A stretch of 64,000 nucleotides of DNA from CALKJP01 sp046299555 (lineage in GTDB: Bacteria; Bacteroidota; Bacteroidia; JACCXN01). Every line of letters starts with the position of its first letter. Positions within the stretch are counted from its first letter, which is position 1. The notes below the pieces were generated by a model, which searched no databases, was not told the DNA's origin, and saw only the letters and a list, made by a program, of their open reading frames with translations. A program made the translations under genes and the position numbers. The DNA lies in the NCBI GenBank assembly GCA_046299555.1, contig JBKBHS010000004.1:160478-224477 (forward strand). The letters run 5' to 3'. This document shows positions 7,460 to 16,616 of this stretch, piece after piece.

Positions 7460-10228
7460 TTATTTTGAAATAATTAAGCGTTGTAATTGGTGAAAATTAT
7501 TCGTATAAATTTTGATAAAATAAATTCCCGAATTTAATTCCTGTAAATTAAGTAAATTATTATTTTCTGAATTAGATGTTTGAGAGTAAATCAAACGACC
7601 TGATAAATCTATGATATCGATTTGTTTAATTTCGATATTAGCATTAACATTAACAAATCCTTGGGAAGGATTTGGAAAAATAGTGATTGATGCGTTCGTT
7701 GTGTTATATTCTAAAATTTTATCGGGAACATTGTTAATGTATCTTGTTTGTGCAGCCTGAGCCGAGTTTAACAAATCGTTTAAACTATCACCGGCAATTA
7801 ATGCAAATGTAATTTCAATACTTTCTCCTACATTCAAATTAAATGGGCCACTGCTCATTACATGCATGATGTCGTTACCATCTATACCTTGCCCCGATTG
7901 CAAACGTTGTATTGAAAGGCTTGTGTATTTTTCTTTAGTGCTATAACCAAACGATGTTAAATCAATTCCTCCGGCACCACCACTAATATTGTCAATAGCA
8001 TAGCAATTGGCAGGGGCTGTATTGCTTAGTAATTTAATTCCTGCATATTTTCCATTAGTTTCAGTAGAGTAAGCGTAGGCTAATTGATTAACTGCATTAT
8101 AATCGCTTTTATTTTTAGCATAATTCATGATGTCCCAATCGGCAAAAATACCGGCATACACATTAGAAATTGGAGCCGGATAAATATTTTTAATGATGTA
8201 TTGAATTATCACATATTTATCATCCGGTGAATTATTCCATGCAAAAACTCGTTGTTTTACATCAACACCAACATAGGTAGTTGAATTAGCATCGTTAAAT
8301 CCTCCTTCTGCATCAAAATCAGCATAAACAGGTATGTTTTTTTTCTGAATGATGGAATATCCCCAAAAATCGCGATCGTATCCGTTTTCACCTCTTATAC
8401 AATCAGAAACATACATAGAGTCTTTTCCTATCATTAGTCCTGCTTCAAATAATAAATTATAATCTCCATCGGCTGCTTTATAAATAAATCCTAATCCACT
8501 TCCTTTTTGAATATCGCTATAACCGATTTGTCCGGCACTGCCTATGCTCGTCCATATTTTATTTTCTCTGATATTAATGTAATCTACATTTACATCTACA
8601 TCAAAATAAAAATCCTGTTTAAAACCAAAATCTCCTAATACTGTTAGTTTAATTTGTGCTGTTGTATTTTCTGGAGCATTTGATAAAATCTTAAAACTAA
8701 AAGGGGATGAAAGATTATTGGTTGATTGTAACGTGTTTAATGTTCCAACATTAAAAGTAGAATTGATAATTTGTAAATAGTTCGCATCTGTTGAAATTAC
8801 GGCATAAGCTCCGCCTAAGAGCGATAACATATTGGTAAATTTTGCACTGAAACGAATGGTATCTCCTATATGAAATGCATCATCATTATTGTCGGTAAAA
8901 TATGAATTGCTAACAATTAACGATGGTTTATTTTGATTGCTTAATGCTTTAAACATATTTAATCTTCCGGAACCTAACTTATTGGCTAATGAAGAATTAT
9001 TTTGTGCACTAATATCATCGGCACTTACTCTCAATATCTCGCCTATCTGCAATGCAGTGAATGTTGGAAATCTACTTTTAACCAAAGCGGCAGCACCTGC
9101 AACCAATGGAGCGGCCATGGATGTTCCTGATGAATTGGTGTATCCATTAATCCAGGTAGAATAAATATTATGGCCGGGTGCAGAAATATCTACATAATAA
9201 CCAAAAGAAGAATTACTCCATTTACTGTCGTCATAACTTGTCGCAGCTACAGATAATACGTATTCATAAGCAGCTGGATAAAATTTTATATCGTTATTAT
9301 TATTTCCTGCAGCGGCAATTACCAATGCATTTTTATTAATGGTGGCATAATTAATTACATCCTGTGCAAAACGAGAAAAAACAGGGCTTCCCCATGAGCA
9401 GTTGATAATAGCACAGCCTTTGTCGGCTGCATACACAATGCCATCATAGGCTCCTGTAAGCATTCCATCGCTGTTTGCAATTTTTACAGGAAGAAATTTA
9501 CATTTAAAACCGCTACCAGCTATACCAATTCCGTTATTTACAACAGCAGAGGAAATACCTGCCACATGTACTCCATGGTGAGAAGTGCTGCTTACCAAAT
9601 GATTATTATCACCGGTATTCCAGCCATAAAAATTATCAGTGTATCCATCTCCATCATCATCTATTCCGTTAATAGGATCTGCATAATTAATTTTTATGTT
9701 GGGAAATAAATCCGGATGGTTTAAATCAATTCCTGTATCGGTTATACCAACAACTACATTCGTATCACCTTGATGTAAATTCCATGCGTCAAAAGCTTTT
9801 ACTAAGGTGAGAGCGTATTGGCTTGGAAGCATTGGATCATTTGGCTGAAAACATAATTCAGGAATGTAAAATGGTTCAGCGTATTCAAAGAAACTACTTT
9901 GAATTAATTTTCGGATAATGTAATTTTCATCAACGCTTCCGTTATGGAAACATTCATAAATCAGACTTAAATCAGTCAATTTTTCTTCATTATTGTTTTT
10001 AGGAATAGCGGGGCTTTTATGTAATGGAAATTTAGCCTTTACTTGATAGATTCCTAAGTTGGAAAAAATGCTTTGAAGTTTAATAGAGGGAGTATTGCCA
10101 ATTATTTCTTGTCGTTTTTCGGGCTTTAATTTAAAAATAAGGTAATTGGGTATTTTTTCATTTGCCTTAATATTACTAAAAGCGATGATAGAAAAACAAC
10201 TAAATAGTATTTGAATTATTTTTTTCAA
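7460..10228 (-). CDS. Secreted S8 subtilisin-like protease with T9SS type A sorting domain
   Basis: A 922-residue exported serine protease. After a signal peptide and a propeptide-like region comes the subtilase domain with the complete triad: D164 in GITDTGIDLNHPDL, H218 in HHGVHVAGI and S370 in SSGTSMAAPLVAG. A long beta-rich region follows, and residues about 850-922 form a type A T9SS sorting domain (IFPNPSQGFVNV, then DLSGRLIYSQ and SGIYFIKIY). This predicts export across the outer membrane with removal of the C-terminal domain. Its start codon is 4 bases from the stop of the upstream subtilase gene, so the two are probably cotranscribed. Confidence 0.92.
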   Translation of the reverse strand: MKKIIQILFSCFSIIAFSNIKANEKIPNYLIFKLKPEKRQEIIGNTPSIKLQSIFSNLGIYQVKAKFPLHKSPAIPKNNNEEKLTDLSLIYECFHNGSVDENYIIRKLIQSSFFEYAEPFYIPELCFQPNDPMLPSQYALTLVKAFDAWNLHQGDTNVVVGITDTGIDLNHPDLFPNIKINYADPINGIDDDGDGYTDNFYGWNTGDNNHLVSSTSHHGVHVAGISSAVVNNGIGIAGSGFKCKFLPVKIANSDGMLTGAYDGIVYAADKGCAIINCSWGSPVFSRFAQDVINYATINKNALVIAAAGNNNNDIKFYPAAYEYVLSVAATSYDDSKWSNSSFGYYVDISAPGHNIYSTWINGYTNSSGTSMAAPLVAGAAALVKSRFPTFTALQIGEILRVSADDISAQNNSSLANKLGSGRLNMFKALSNQNKPSLIVSNSYFTDNNDDAFHIGDTIRFSAKFTNMLSLLGGAYAVISTDANYLQIINSTFNVGTLNTLQSTNNLSSPFSFKILSNAPENTTAQIKLTVLGDFGFKQDFYFDVDVNVDYINIRENKIWTSIGSAGQIGYSDIQKGSGLGFIYKAADGDYNLLFEAGLMIGKDSMYVSDCIRGENGYDRDFWGYSIIQKKNIPVYADFDAEGGFNDANSTTYVGVDVKQRVFAWNNSPDDKYVIIQYIIKNIYPAPISNVYAGIFADWDIMNYAKNKSDYNAVNQLAYAYSTETNGKYAGIKLLSNTAPANCYAIDNISGGAGGIDLTSFGYSTKEKYTSLSIQRLQSGQGIDGNDIMHVMSSGPFNLNVGESIEITFALIAGDSLNDLLNSAQAAQTRYINNVPDKILEYNTTNASITIFPNPSQGFVNVNANIEIKQIDIIDLSGRLIYSQTSNSENNNLLNLQELNSGIYFIKIYTNNFHQLQRLIISK

Positions 10229-10232
10229 CTTA

Positions 10233-12815
10233 TTATTGGATTAACAATTTGTTGGTGTAGTTTGTTGTTTCGCCTTTTAATTGAATTATGTACATCCCTT
10301 TGGGTAAATGTTCTGTATTGATTTCAGTTGGGCTGCCTGATTGTAAATTCACTATTTGATTGCTGTATATTATTTTTCCATTCAGATCGCTGATGTTTAA
10401 CTCCAGCTTATCATTACTTGTTTCTGTAAACAAATAAAATCTGCCATTATTAGGATTAGGGAAAATTTGTATGTTTTTATTTGGGCTATAATTTATTGTT
10501 CCAACATTGGTTACCATTAATGTATCTGATTCGTTGGTACATCCATAAGGCGACCAAATTCTAACTTTATATCTTCCATTTGCAATTACAGTATAGCTCT
10601 GCTGTGTTGCGCCCGGTATTGGCCAACCTTCATAATACCATTGATATGTGTAAGCGGGTGAAGCTGTGAGCGTTAAACCATTTTGAGTAATTGTTGGTTT
10701 CGCAGGAATTGGATGTACTATAATATGTACAGTATCTGAAATACCCGAGCAAGAAGAACTATCAAATACCTGTACCGCATAAGCACCACTTTGATTAACG
10801 AATATTGATGGAGTTGTTGCTCCGGTTGACCATTCATATCGAGCAAAACCGGCCGGAGCATTTAATGTTATGCTCTCTCCATGACATAAATTAGTGTCGC
10901 CACTGTAACTTATGTTGGTTTGAAATACAGATGATTCCAATGTTTTTAACGCATTTATTTTACCATATCCAAAATTATTATCAGGCAAATTATTTCCGGT
11001 ATGTACATCGCGCATTGCATTTTGAATAATTGCTTGTTTTATTTCTGCCATACTTGCATCGGGGCAACGCTGTAAATACAATGCTGCCACTCCAGCAACA
11101 ACAGGCGAGGCAATGGATGTACCTCCATTGCGATTATGCATGCCTCCGGGGGCTACTTTAAATGGTTCGTTGATTAATAATGAATTGATACTTGCCAAAC
11201 GACCGCTGCATAAGGTAACATTGCTACTGGCTCCAATATCCGGTTTAAAATAATTATGTCGTGTGGGTCCTCTGCTCGATTGAAAAAACAAGGCTCCTTG
11301 CGTACCACCGGTTACTACTGTATTCCCATTGTAATCTATGTAGGATGTTCGGTTAATGTAATTGGCTACTGAAATTACATCGGGAGAGCAATTCCAACTG
11401 CTCACAATATTCTGTGTGGCATCCGGTAAGGTGTAATTTACAATTTCAGGGAATTGACTAACACTTGGAATACTAGAAATAATGTTAGATGTTCCTAAGA
11501 AGGAAGCCGACCAAACATCCCATCTGCCGCTACCTGTAGTAGAAAAACGATAAAGATAATTGGCATTGGAATCAGGTTGTGGTATATGTATCTCTATAAA
11601 ATAATTAGGACCAATAATTTCAGCCCAGGTTTGAACTATGGCTAATCTATCACCATTTGAATTATAAAGTGTATCGGAAATTAATTGGTTTAATCTGTTT
11701 GTTATAACATCAAAATTGGTATGTGCTCTATGTTCATAATATGGATTTACAATATCTGCTCCTACAGAAAATTGAACATTATTAAAATTATTGGTATCCG
11801 CCCATAGTTGAAAATATACCGCTCCATAACCACCAAATGAAGGATTGTATTGAAACCAGGTAAATGAGGTATCAGAATTTACTGTTTTGCCAACATGAAA
11901 TGCTAAATGGCCTGCGTTACCGGCAGCGCAAACAAAGGCTCTTCCATTTTTGGCATTTACTAAATTCACAATGGTTTGTGCCGCTAAATCGCTTGCATCA
12001 TGCGAACCTAAATAAGTTCCCAAGCTGGCATTTATGACACAAGGTTTTCCTAAAGAGTCTGCTTTTGAAAATATGTAATGAACGGCATCTGCAATGGTAT
12101 TGGTCCAGTTGGCAGCGTTAAAATTAGATGAAACAGCAATGATGTCAGCTTTTGGTGCAGCTCCTTCAAAATTGTTTACAGCAAGTCCATTTCCTGCAGC
12201 TACTCCGGCAACATTGGAGCCATGTCCCCAGTATTGAGGCTGATCATCATGTGTGCAAATACCCCCGTCAATATCAGCCGAAGTCCATTCCTGTCCATAA
12301 TTATAAGGCTGTGGAGTTCTCATGGCATCAAATGGCTGTGTATGATCCCAGATATATTTTATGCGCGTTGTACCGTTTGGATTTTTAAAATCCGGATGAT
12401 TAAAATCAATTCCTGAATCAATAATGCCTATTATTACTCCTTCTCCATCGTAGCCTTTAGGAAGTATTCCCAAACCGGCACGTACGCTGTCAATACGATT
12501 GTTAATCAGCATCGAATCAGCAAGTGGTTCTCCCTTTGCAGTTGTAAATTCCGTATAGGCATTTTTTAATGAAGTACTAAATAATAAGGCTTTAGAAGCC
12601 GGAATATTTACTGAAAAAATATCATTTACTTTATATTTTATTTTTCCGCCACATAAATTAACTGCTGTTGCAACATCGTTTTCATTTCCTTTTACCAAAA
12701 AAACAATTTGCTCATTATTGTTAACATTTTCTCTTTGAAAATTCCGCAACATGATGTTTTGTGCGGAAAGTCCTAATGAAAGAAATATAAATATGCCGAT
12801 GAGAAATTTTTTCAT
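10233..12815 (-). CDS. Secreted S8 subtilase with large domain insertion and T9SS type A sorting domain
   Basis: An 860-residue exported protease with a signal peptide ending near LGLSAQN. The subtilase triad is D133 (GIIDSGIDFNHPDF), H198 (WGHGSNVAGVAAG) and S567 (GGTSIASPVVAG). More than 350 residues lie between His and Ser, which indicates a large insertion (about 310-480), as seen in other Bacteroidota S8 proteins. Residues about 640-770 look like Ig/PKD-type beta domains, and the end (IFPNPNNGRFYLF, DLNGKIIYSN, KGMYIIQLKG) is a type A T9SS domain. It is the first gene of a two-protease unit. A perfect 8-base inverted repeat overlaps its start codon. Confidence 0.9.
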   Translation of the reverse strand: MKKFLIGIFIFLSLGLSAQNIMLRNFQRENVNNNEQIVFLVKGNENDVATAVNLCGGKIKYKVNDIFSVNIPASKALLFSTSLKNAYTEFTTAKGEPLADSMLINNRIDSVRAGLGILPKGYDGEGVIIGIIDSGIDFNHPDFKNPNGTTRIKYIWDHTQPFDAMRTPQPYNYGQEWTSADIDGGICTHDDQPQYWGHGSNVAGVAAGNGLAVNNFEGAAPKADIIAVSSNFNAANWTNTIADAVHYIFSKADSLGKPCVINASLGTYLGSHDASDLAAQTIVNLVNAKNGRAFVCAAGNAGHLAFHVGKTVNSDTSFTWFQYNPSFGGYGAVYFQLWADTNNFNNVQFSVGADIVNPYYEHRAHTNFDVITNRLNQLISDTLYNSNGDRLAIVQTWAEIIGPNYFIEIHIPQPDSNANYLYRFSTTGSGRWDVWSASFLGTSNIISSIPSVSQFPEIVNYTLPDATQNIVSSWNCSPDVISVANYINRTSYIDYNGNTVVTGGTQGALFFQSSRGPTRHNYFKPDIGASSNVTLCSGRLASINSLLINEPFKVAPGGMHNRNGGTSIASPVVAGVAALYLQRCPDASMAEIKQAIIQNAMRDVHTGNNLPDNNFGYGKINALKTLESSVFQTNISYSGDTNLCHGESITLNAPAGFARYEWSTGATTPSIFVNQSGAYAVQVFDSSSCSGISDTVHIIVHPIPAKPTITQNGLTLTASPAYTYQWYYEGWPIPGATQQSYTVIANGRYKVRIWSPYGCTNESDTLMVTNVGTINYSPNKNIQIFPNPNNGRFYLFTETSNDKLELNISDLNGKIIYSNQIVNLQSGSPTEINTEHLPKGMYIIQLKGETTNYTNKLLIQ

Positions 12816-12832
12816 ACTAAAATATTTAGTAT
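12814..12832 (-). promoter_or_regulatory. Inverted repeat spanning the start of the 10233-12815 protease gene
   Basis: ATACTAAA (12814-12821) and TTTAGTAT (12825-12832) are perfect inverted repeats around a 3-base centre. On the transcript the repeat ends within the AUG (12815-12813). It could be an operator or a weak hairpin hiding the start. The AT-rich composition makes chance possible. Confidence 0.35.
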
Positions 12833-12857
12833 AAAATTAAGTCCAATCTTTTTAAAA

Positions 12858-13307
12858 TCAAAGCGATTTGTAAGAAGGAATTTCTTTTAAAAATTCAGTT
12901 TGTTTAGTTTGATGATTAAACCTAAAACACACATGTTTTAATCCATTGCTCACTATCAAAATCTCAGCTTTTACAGTGCTGTAATAGGTAATTATTTGAT
13001 TAAATACATCGTTGTTTAAAGCTATTTCGGGTGCTTTGCATTCTACAATCAAATAAGGCTGTTTTAGTTTGTTATAAATAACAATGTCTGCTCGTTTTTG
13101 TAATTGATTAACTTTAATTCCTGCTTCAATTACCATTAAACTCAAGGGGTAGTTTAATTCTTTGTGCAGGTAATGTATCCAATGCTGGCGTACCCATTCC
13201 TCAGGTGTTAGAGCAATAAATTTTTTACGGGCAATATCATAAATGGTATTTCCTTCTTCTTTTTGATCTATTTTAAAATCGTATTCGGGAAGATTTAGTT
13301 CCTGCAT
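12858..13307 (-). CDS. Stand-alone HsdR N-terminal-like nuclease domain protein
   Basis: A 149-residue cytoplasmic protein that corresponds to just the N-terminal nuclease domain of type I restriction HsdR subunits (HSDR_N family). The PD-(D/E)xK core is visible as D74 in KRADIVIYN and E89-C-K91 in YLIVECKAP. A helix with LTPEEWVRQHWIHYL precedes it, as in the family. There is no helicase or translocase part and no HsdM or HsdS nearby, so it cannot be a classical restriction subunit. Single-domain versions are common in Bacteroidota, with unknown role; DNA or RNA maintenance is a guess. It reads from 13307, just left of a periodic repeat spacer. Confidence 0.8.
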   Translation of the reverse strand: MQELNLPEYDFKIDQKEEGNTIYDIARKKFIALTPEEWVRQHWIHYLHKELNYPLSLMVIEAGIKVNQLQKRADIVIYNKLKQPYLIVECKAPEIALNNDVFNQIITYYSTVKAEILIVSNGLKHVCFRFNHQTKQTEFLKEIPSYKSL

Positions 13308-13350
13308 AGATTGAGTGTGCTTGAATAAAGGTAGGCAAATTTAGTTATTT

Positions 13351-13580
13351 GTCAGTCGTAAGTTATCAGTCATAAGTCATTAGTTTATTGATTTGGTGAT
13401 TTGATGATTTGGTGATTTGATGATTTGGTGATTTAATGATTTGATGATTTGATAATTTGATGATTTAAAGATTGAGTAATTCAATAATTTGACAACTCAA
13501 AAATTCAATAACTCAATAACTCAATAACTCAATAATTCATTAAATCTCAACCAATCTCAACCAATCTCAATCAATTTCAC
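13351..13580. repeat. Composite periodic spacer A (word pair, 8-base array, 10-base array)
   Basis: This covers most of the 283-base gap between the HsdR_N gene and the TonB receptor stop. In order on the plus strand: AGTCGTAAGT at 13354 and AGTCATAAGT at 13368 (14 apart). Then eleven units of an 8-base repeat near TGATTTGR at 13389-13476, the first six alternating GG/GA to give a 16-base higher order. Then four CAATAACT-type 8-base units at 13506-13537, and four units near AATCTCAACC at 13543-13580, the last incomplete. No unique spacers, open frame or transposase ends are seen. Spacers B and C share the plan. Confidence 0.85.
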
Positions 13581-13590
13581 ATCCTTAAAA

Positions 13591-15996
13591 CTAAAAATCA
13601 AGAATAATTCCTATTGATGGTAAAACGGTTCCGGTAGTGTTTTTTACCACCTTGGTTTTGTAGCGTTGTTGCTCTATTGGGTCGTTTGGATTTAAAATTT
13701 GAGGGTTGCCATTTATGTCTCTATCAAGTAAAAGGGTAGGTTGAAGTTCTGATTGAAAATTATAAACATTCTGAACATCAAAATATAGGTTGAGCGACCA
13801 TTTATTAAAGAAATATTCTTTGTCTATTCTTAAATCCATACCATGAAAAGCAGGTAATCTGCCGGTATTTAATTGGTTAAAATCTAAAACTCCTCTTCCG
13901 CTAACATTCCAGTTTTGAACCAAAGACGATGTTGCAACATCGTATGGCGTAAATGGAGCACCACCGCTAAATCTTCCTCTCACACCCACTTGCCAATTTT
14001 TCTTGAATTTTTTTCCGGCTGTAAGATTTACAATGTGTCGGCTATCCCACGCTGTTGGAACATAGTTGCCATTTTTATCCTTAAACTCGCTGCGAACAAA
14101 GGTATAAGCCAAAATTCCGAAAAATCCTTTCATTAATTTTTGTTGTGCTAAAAATTCAATTCCATAGCTTCGTCCTGTAGAATTGGATATGGCAGGTTCG
14201 TTACCGATTACTCCAAAATCGCCACCCAGGTTTGCCAATGAAATACTGTCGCGTAATAAAAATGGATAATTGGCATAGGTTTTATAAAATCCTTCTAACG
14301 TAAAGCGAGCATTGGTGCTGGTATTGTATTCTAATCCACTTACGATATGATTTGACTGTATGTATTTTAAATTTTTATTATTTACCAAAACCCCTTGCGC
14401 ATCTCTGTATCCCATTACGGTATATGCCGGCAACTGATAATAGCGTCCAATATTGGCGTTGATACTCCATTTAGTTGTTAAGCTATACGATGCTGAAAAT
14501 CGTGGCGAAAGCTGATTAAACAGGTTTGCCATGTGTTCGTTGTAATTGTTTCCATCACTGCGTAATCCGGCAGAAAGTACCAAACGCTCACCCAAAAATC
14601 CGCGACTTAATTGGGCGAAAAAACCATACTTAATAAAATGTAAGGATGAAGAAAATTGAATGCGTTGTACTCCGATTGGCGTAGGAATTAAATTGTTGGT
14701 GCTGTTTTTGTATTCTGCAGTTTCTAAATTTAAACCTATATTACTTTTGTATGAACCATTGCGCGATGTATTTTCAATACGAAATTTATTTTCTTCTTCT
14801 GTTGAATAATAATCAATCGTTTTGGGCTTGTTTTTATCATTATCTTCATGCTTATAGGCAATGTTTTTGAGCATATTTCGACTTAGTACCACCGTTGTAA
14901 ATGCTTTATCTCTGTAGTTTTTGTAAACTAAACCGGAAGTATAATTCCATTGGTCGTTTATGGGAATATTTCCTAAAATATAGTTGTTGCGTTCCAGGGT
15001 TTCAGGGTCGGTAATATTATCGTTTACACTTTTATTCAATTCAAATACATCCAGTGCGCCTAAGCCAATAAAAGATATTTCGTTTTTATCGTTTAGTTTC
15101 CATTTGAATTTATACTGATAATCGTTGTAAGTAGGTAAAAATGGTAAACCAATGGCTTTGAATAAAAATTGAAGATAAGAGCGTCTTACCGAAAAAATAA
15201 AATTGGCATTTTTGCCTATAGGACCATCAAAGGTAGCTCCAAAATCAGACGAACCAACTGTAAGTCGGGTGTTTAATTTATCAGGATTGCCATCAATTTG
15301 TTTAAACTCAAAAACCGAACTTAAAGCATTGCCTCTGGCAGCCGGAAAAGCACCGGAATAAAAATCTACTTCGCGAATAAAGTTAACATTGATTAACCCT
15401 ACCGGACCACCTGATGAACCTTGTGTGGCAAAGTGGTTGATGTTGGGAACTTCTACACCATCGAGATAAAAACGGTTTTCGTTAGGAGCACCACCACGTA
15501 TAATAATATCGTTACGAAAGGCAGGGGTAGAGGCTACACCCGGAAAGTTGCGTATAACGGCCGATATATCGCGGTTACCACCCGGGTTGCGCTCAATTTC
15601 AGCAACTCCAATGGTGCGTAACGATACGGGACTTTCTTCAGTTTTATTAAAGCCCTGTCCGGTAATTTCTACTGTTTTAAGATCGGTGGCCGTTTCTTCT
15701 AAAGCAATATTTACAATAGCAGCTTTGGCATTGGTAGCCTGAACTTCAAAAATTACTTTTTTCTTAAATCCTACATAACTCACTTCCAAATTATAAAGTC
15801 CGGGATTAAGGTTTTTTATTTCATAGTTTCCATCAATATCGGTAGTAGCACCGGTGGTGGTTCCCTGTATTACCACATTGGCAAAAGGAATAGCCTCATT
15901 ATTTTTACTGTTGAATACTTTACCTTTAATAACAGCATTTTGAGCGATTGCCCCAAAGCTTAATAATAGCAGAAAAAAAGAATATATACGCAGCAT
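13591..15996 (-). CDS. TonB-dependent outer-membrane receptor with carboxypeptidase-like N-domain
   Basis: An 801-residue outer-membrane transporter. The start at 15996 is chosen because it gives a clean signal peptide (MLRIYSFFLLLLSFGAIAQ); the open frame continues 34 codons upstream. A carboxypeptidase-regulatory-like domain (about 22-105: GKVFNSKNNEAIPFANV, DGNYEIKNLNPGLYNLEV) precedes the plug (RNFPGVASTPAFRNDIIIRG, FYLDGVEVPNINHF) and a 22-strand-type barrel ending in GIILDF. Energy comes from TonB-ExbBD, not encoded here. No SusD partner is adjacent, so this is not a polysaccharide-utilisation pair. The substrate is unknown. The stop is 11 bases from repeat spacer A. Confidence 0.9.
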   Translation of the reverse strand: MLRIYSFFLLLLSFGAIAQNAVIKGKVFNSKNNEAIPFANVVIQGTTTGATTDIDGNYEIKNLNPGLYNLEVSYVGFKKKVIFEVQATNAKAAIVNIALEETATDLKTVEITGQGFNKTEESPVSLRTIGVAEIERNPGGNRDISAVIRNFPGVASTPAFRNDIIIRGGAPNENRFYLDGVEVPNINHFATQGSSGGPVGLINVNFIREVDFYSGAFPAARGNALSSVFEFKQIDGNPDKLNTRLTVGSSDFGATFDGPIGKNANFIFSVRRSYLQFLFKAIGLPFLPTYNDYQYKFKWKLNDKNEISFIGLGALDVFELNKSVNDNITDPETLERNNYILGNIPINDQWNYTSGLVYKNYRDKAFTTVVLSRNMLKNIAYKHEDNDKNKPKTIDYYSTEEENKFRIENTSRNGSYKSNIGLNLETAEYKNSTNNLIPTPIGVQRIQFSSSLHFIKYGFFAQLSRGFLGERLVLSAGLRSDGNNYNEHMANLFNQLSPRFSASYSLTTKWSINANIGRYYQLPAYTVMGYRDAQGVLVNNKNLKYIQSNHIVSGLEYNTSTNARFTLEGFYKTYANYPFLLRDSISLANLGGDFGVIGNEPAISNSTGRSYGIEFLAQQKLMKGFFGILAYTFVRSEFKDKNGNYVPTAWDSRHIVNLTAGKKFKKNWQVGVRGRFSGGAPFTPYDVATSSLVQNWNVSGRGVLDFNQLNTGRLPAFHGMDLRIDKEYFFNKWSLNLYFDVQNVYNFQSELQPTLLLDRDINGNPQILNPNDPIEQQRYKTKVVKNTTGTVLPSIGIILDF

Positions 15997-16088
15997 AGTT
16001 TGTTTATTAACCCTAAAATAACAAGGTACGAGCAAATATGTTTTTAAAAGGTGAAAATATTTATATTTATGCTTGAAAAACCTTAAAA

Positions 16089-16586
16089 ATGAACACAAAT
16101 TATCTTTTTACCGAAAAACAAAAATTTACCCAATGGTGGATATGGTTAATTTTACTTAGCATTAATGGAATGTTTTTGTATGGTATTTACCGTCAAATAA
16201 TTTTAAAAGAAATGTTTGGCGATAATCCTATGAGCGATGCAGGTTTGTTGGGCATGTTTGTAATTACTCTCTTAATTTCATTACTGTTTAAGATTATGAA
16301 ATTAGAAACCAACATAGATAAACAAGGAATTTATGTACGGCTTTTCCCATTGCATTTACAGTTCAAGCATTTTAAGTGGGAGGAAATAGATAAAGCTTAC
16401 GTACGTAAATACAATCCTATAACAGAATTTGGAGGCTGGGGTTTACGCTTAGGTTTTAATGGTAAGGCATACAATGTAAAAGGAAACAATGGCTTGCAGT
16501 TAGAATTTAAGAATGGGAAAAAGCTTTTAATTGGAACAAATAGGGCAGAGGAAATGAATCAAATAGTGAAGAAATTTAAAAATTAA
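16089..16586 (+). CDS. Small membrane protein with two transmembrane helices, unknown function
   Basis: A 165-residue protein that I cannot assign firmly. Two hydrophobic helices are visible, about residues 17-37 (WWIWLILLSINGMFLYGIY) and 50-67 (GLLGMFVITLLISLLF). A soluble C-terminal part follows with beta-rich character (TNIDKQGIYVRLFP, FKWEEIDKAYVRKYNP, GLQLEFKNGKKLLIGT), reminiscent of the PH-like fold of small bacterial membrane proteins. It is divergent from the TonB receptor across a 92-base gap, and its stop is about 30 bases before the restriction enzyme gene. No role can be inferred from its neighbours. Confidence 0.7.
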   Translation: MNTNYLFTEKQKFTQWWIWLILLSINGMFLYGIYRQIILKEMFGDNPMSDAGLLGMFVITLLISLLFKIMKLETNIDKQGIYVRLFPLHLQFKHFKWEEIDKAYVRKYNPITEFGGWGLRLGFNGKAYNVKGNNGLQLEFKNGKKLLIGTNRAEEMNQIVKKFKN

Positions 16587-16616
16587 CTACTAAGCATTTT
16601 ATAGGAATTAAAATTT

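Noticed and set aside
13389..13476. CRISPR-like array
   Set aside because: Units are 8 bases, contiguous and without unique spacers, and no cas genes are present.
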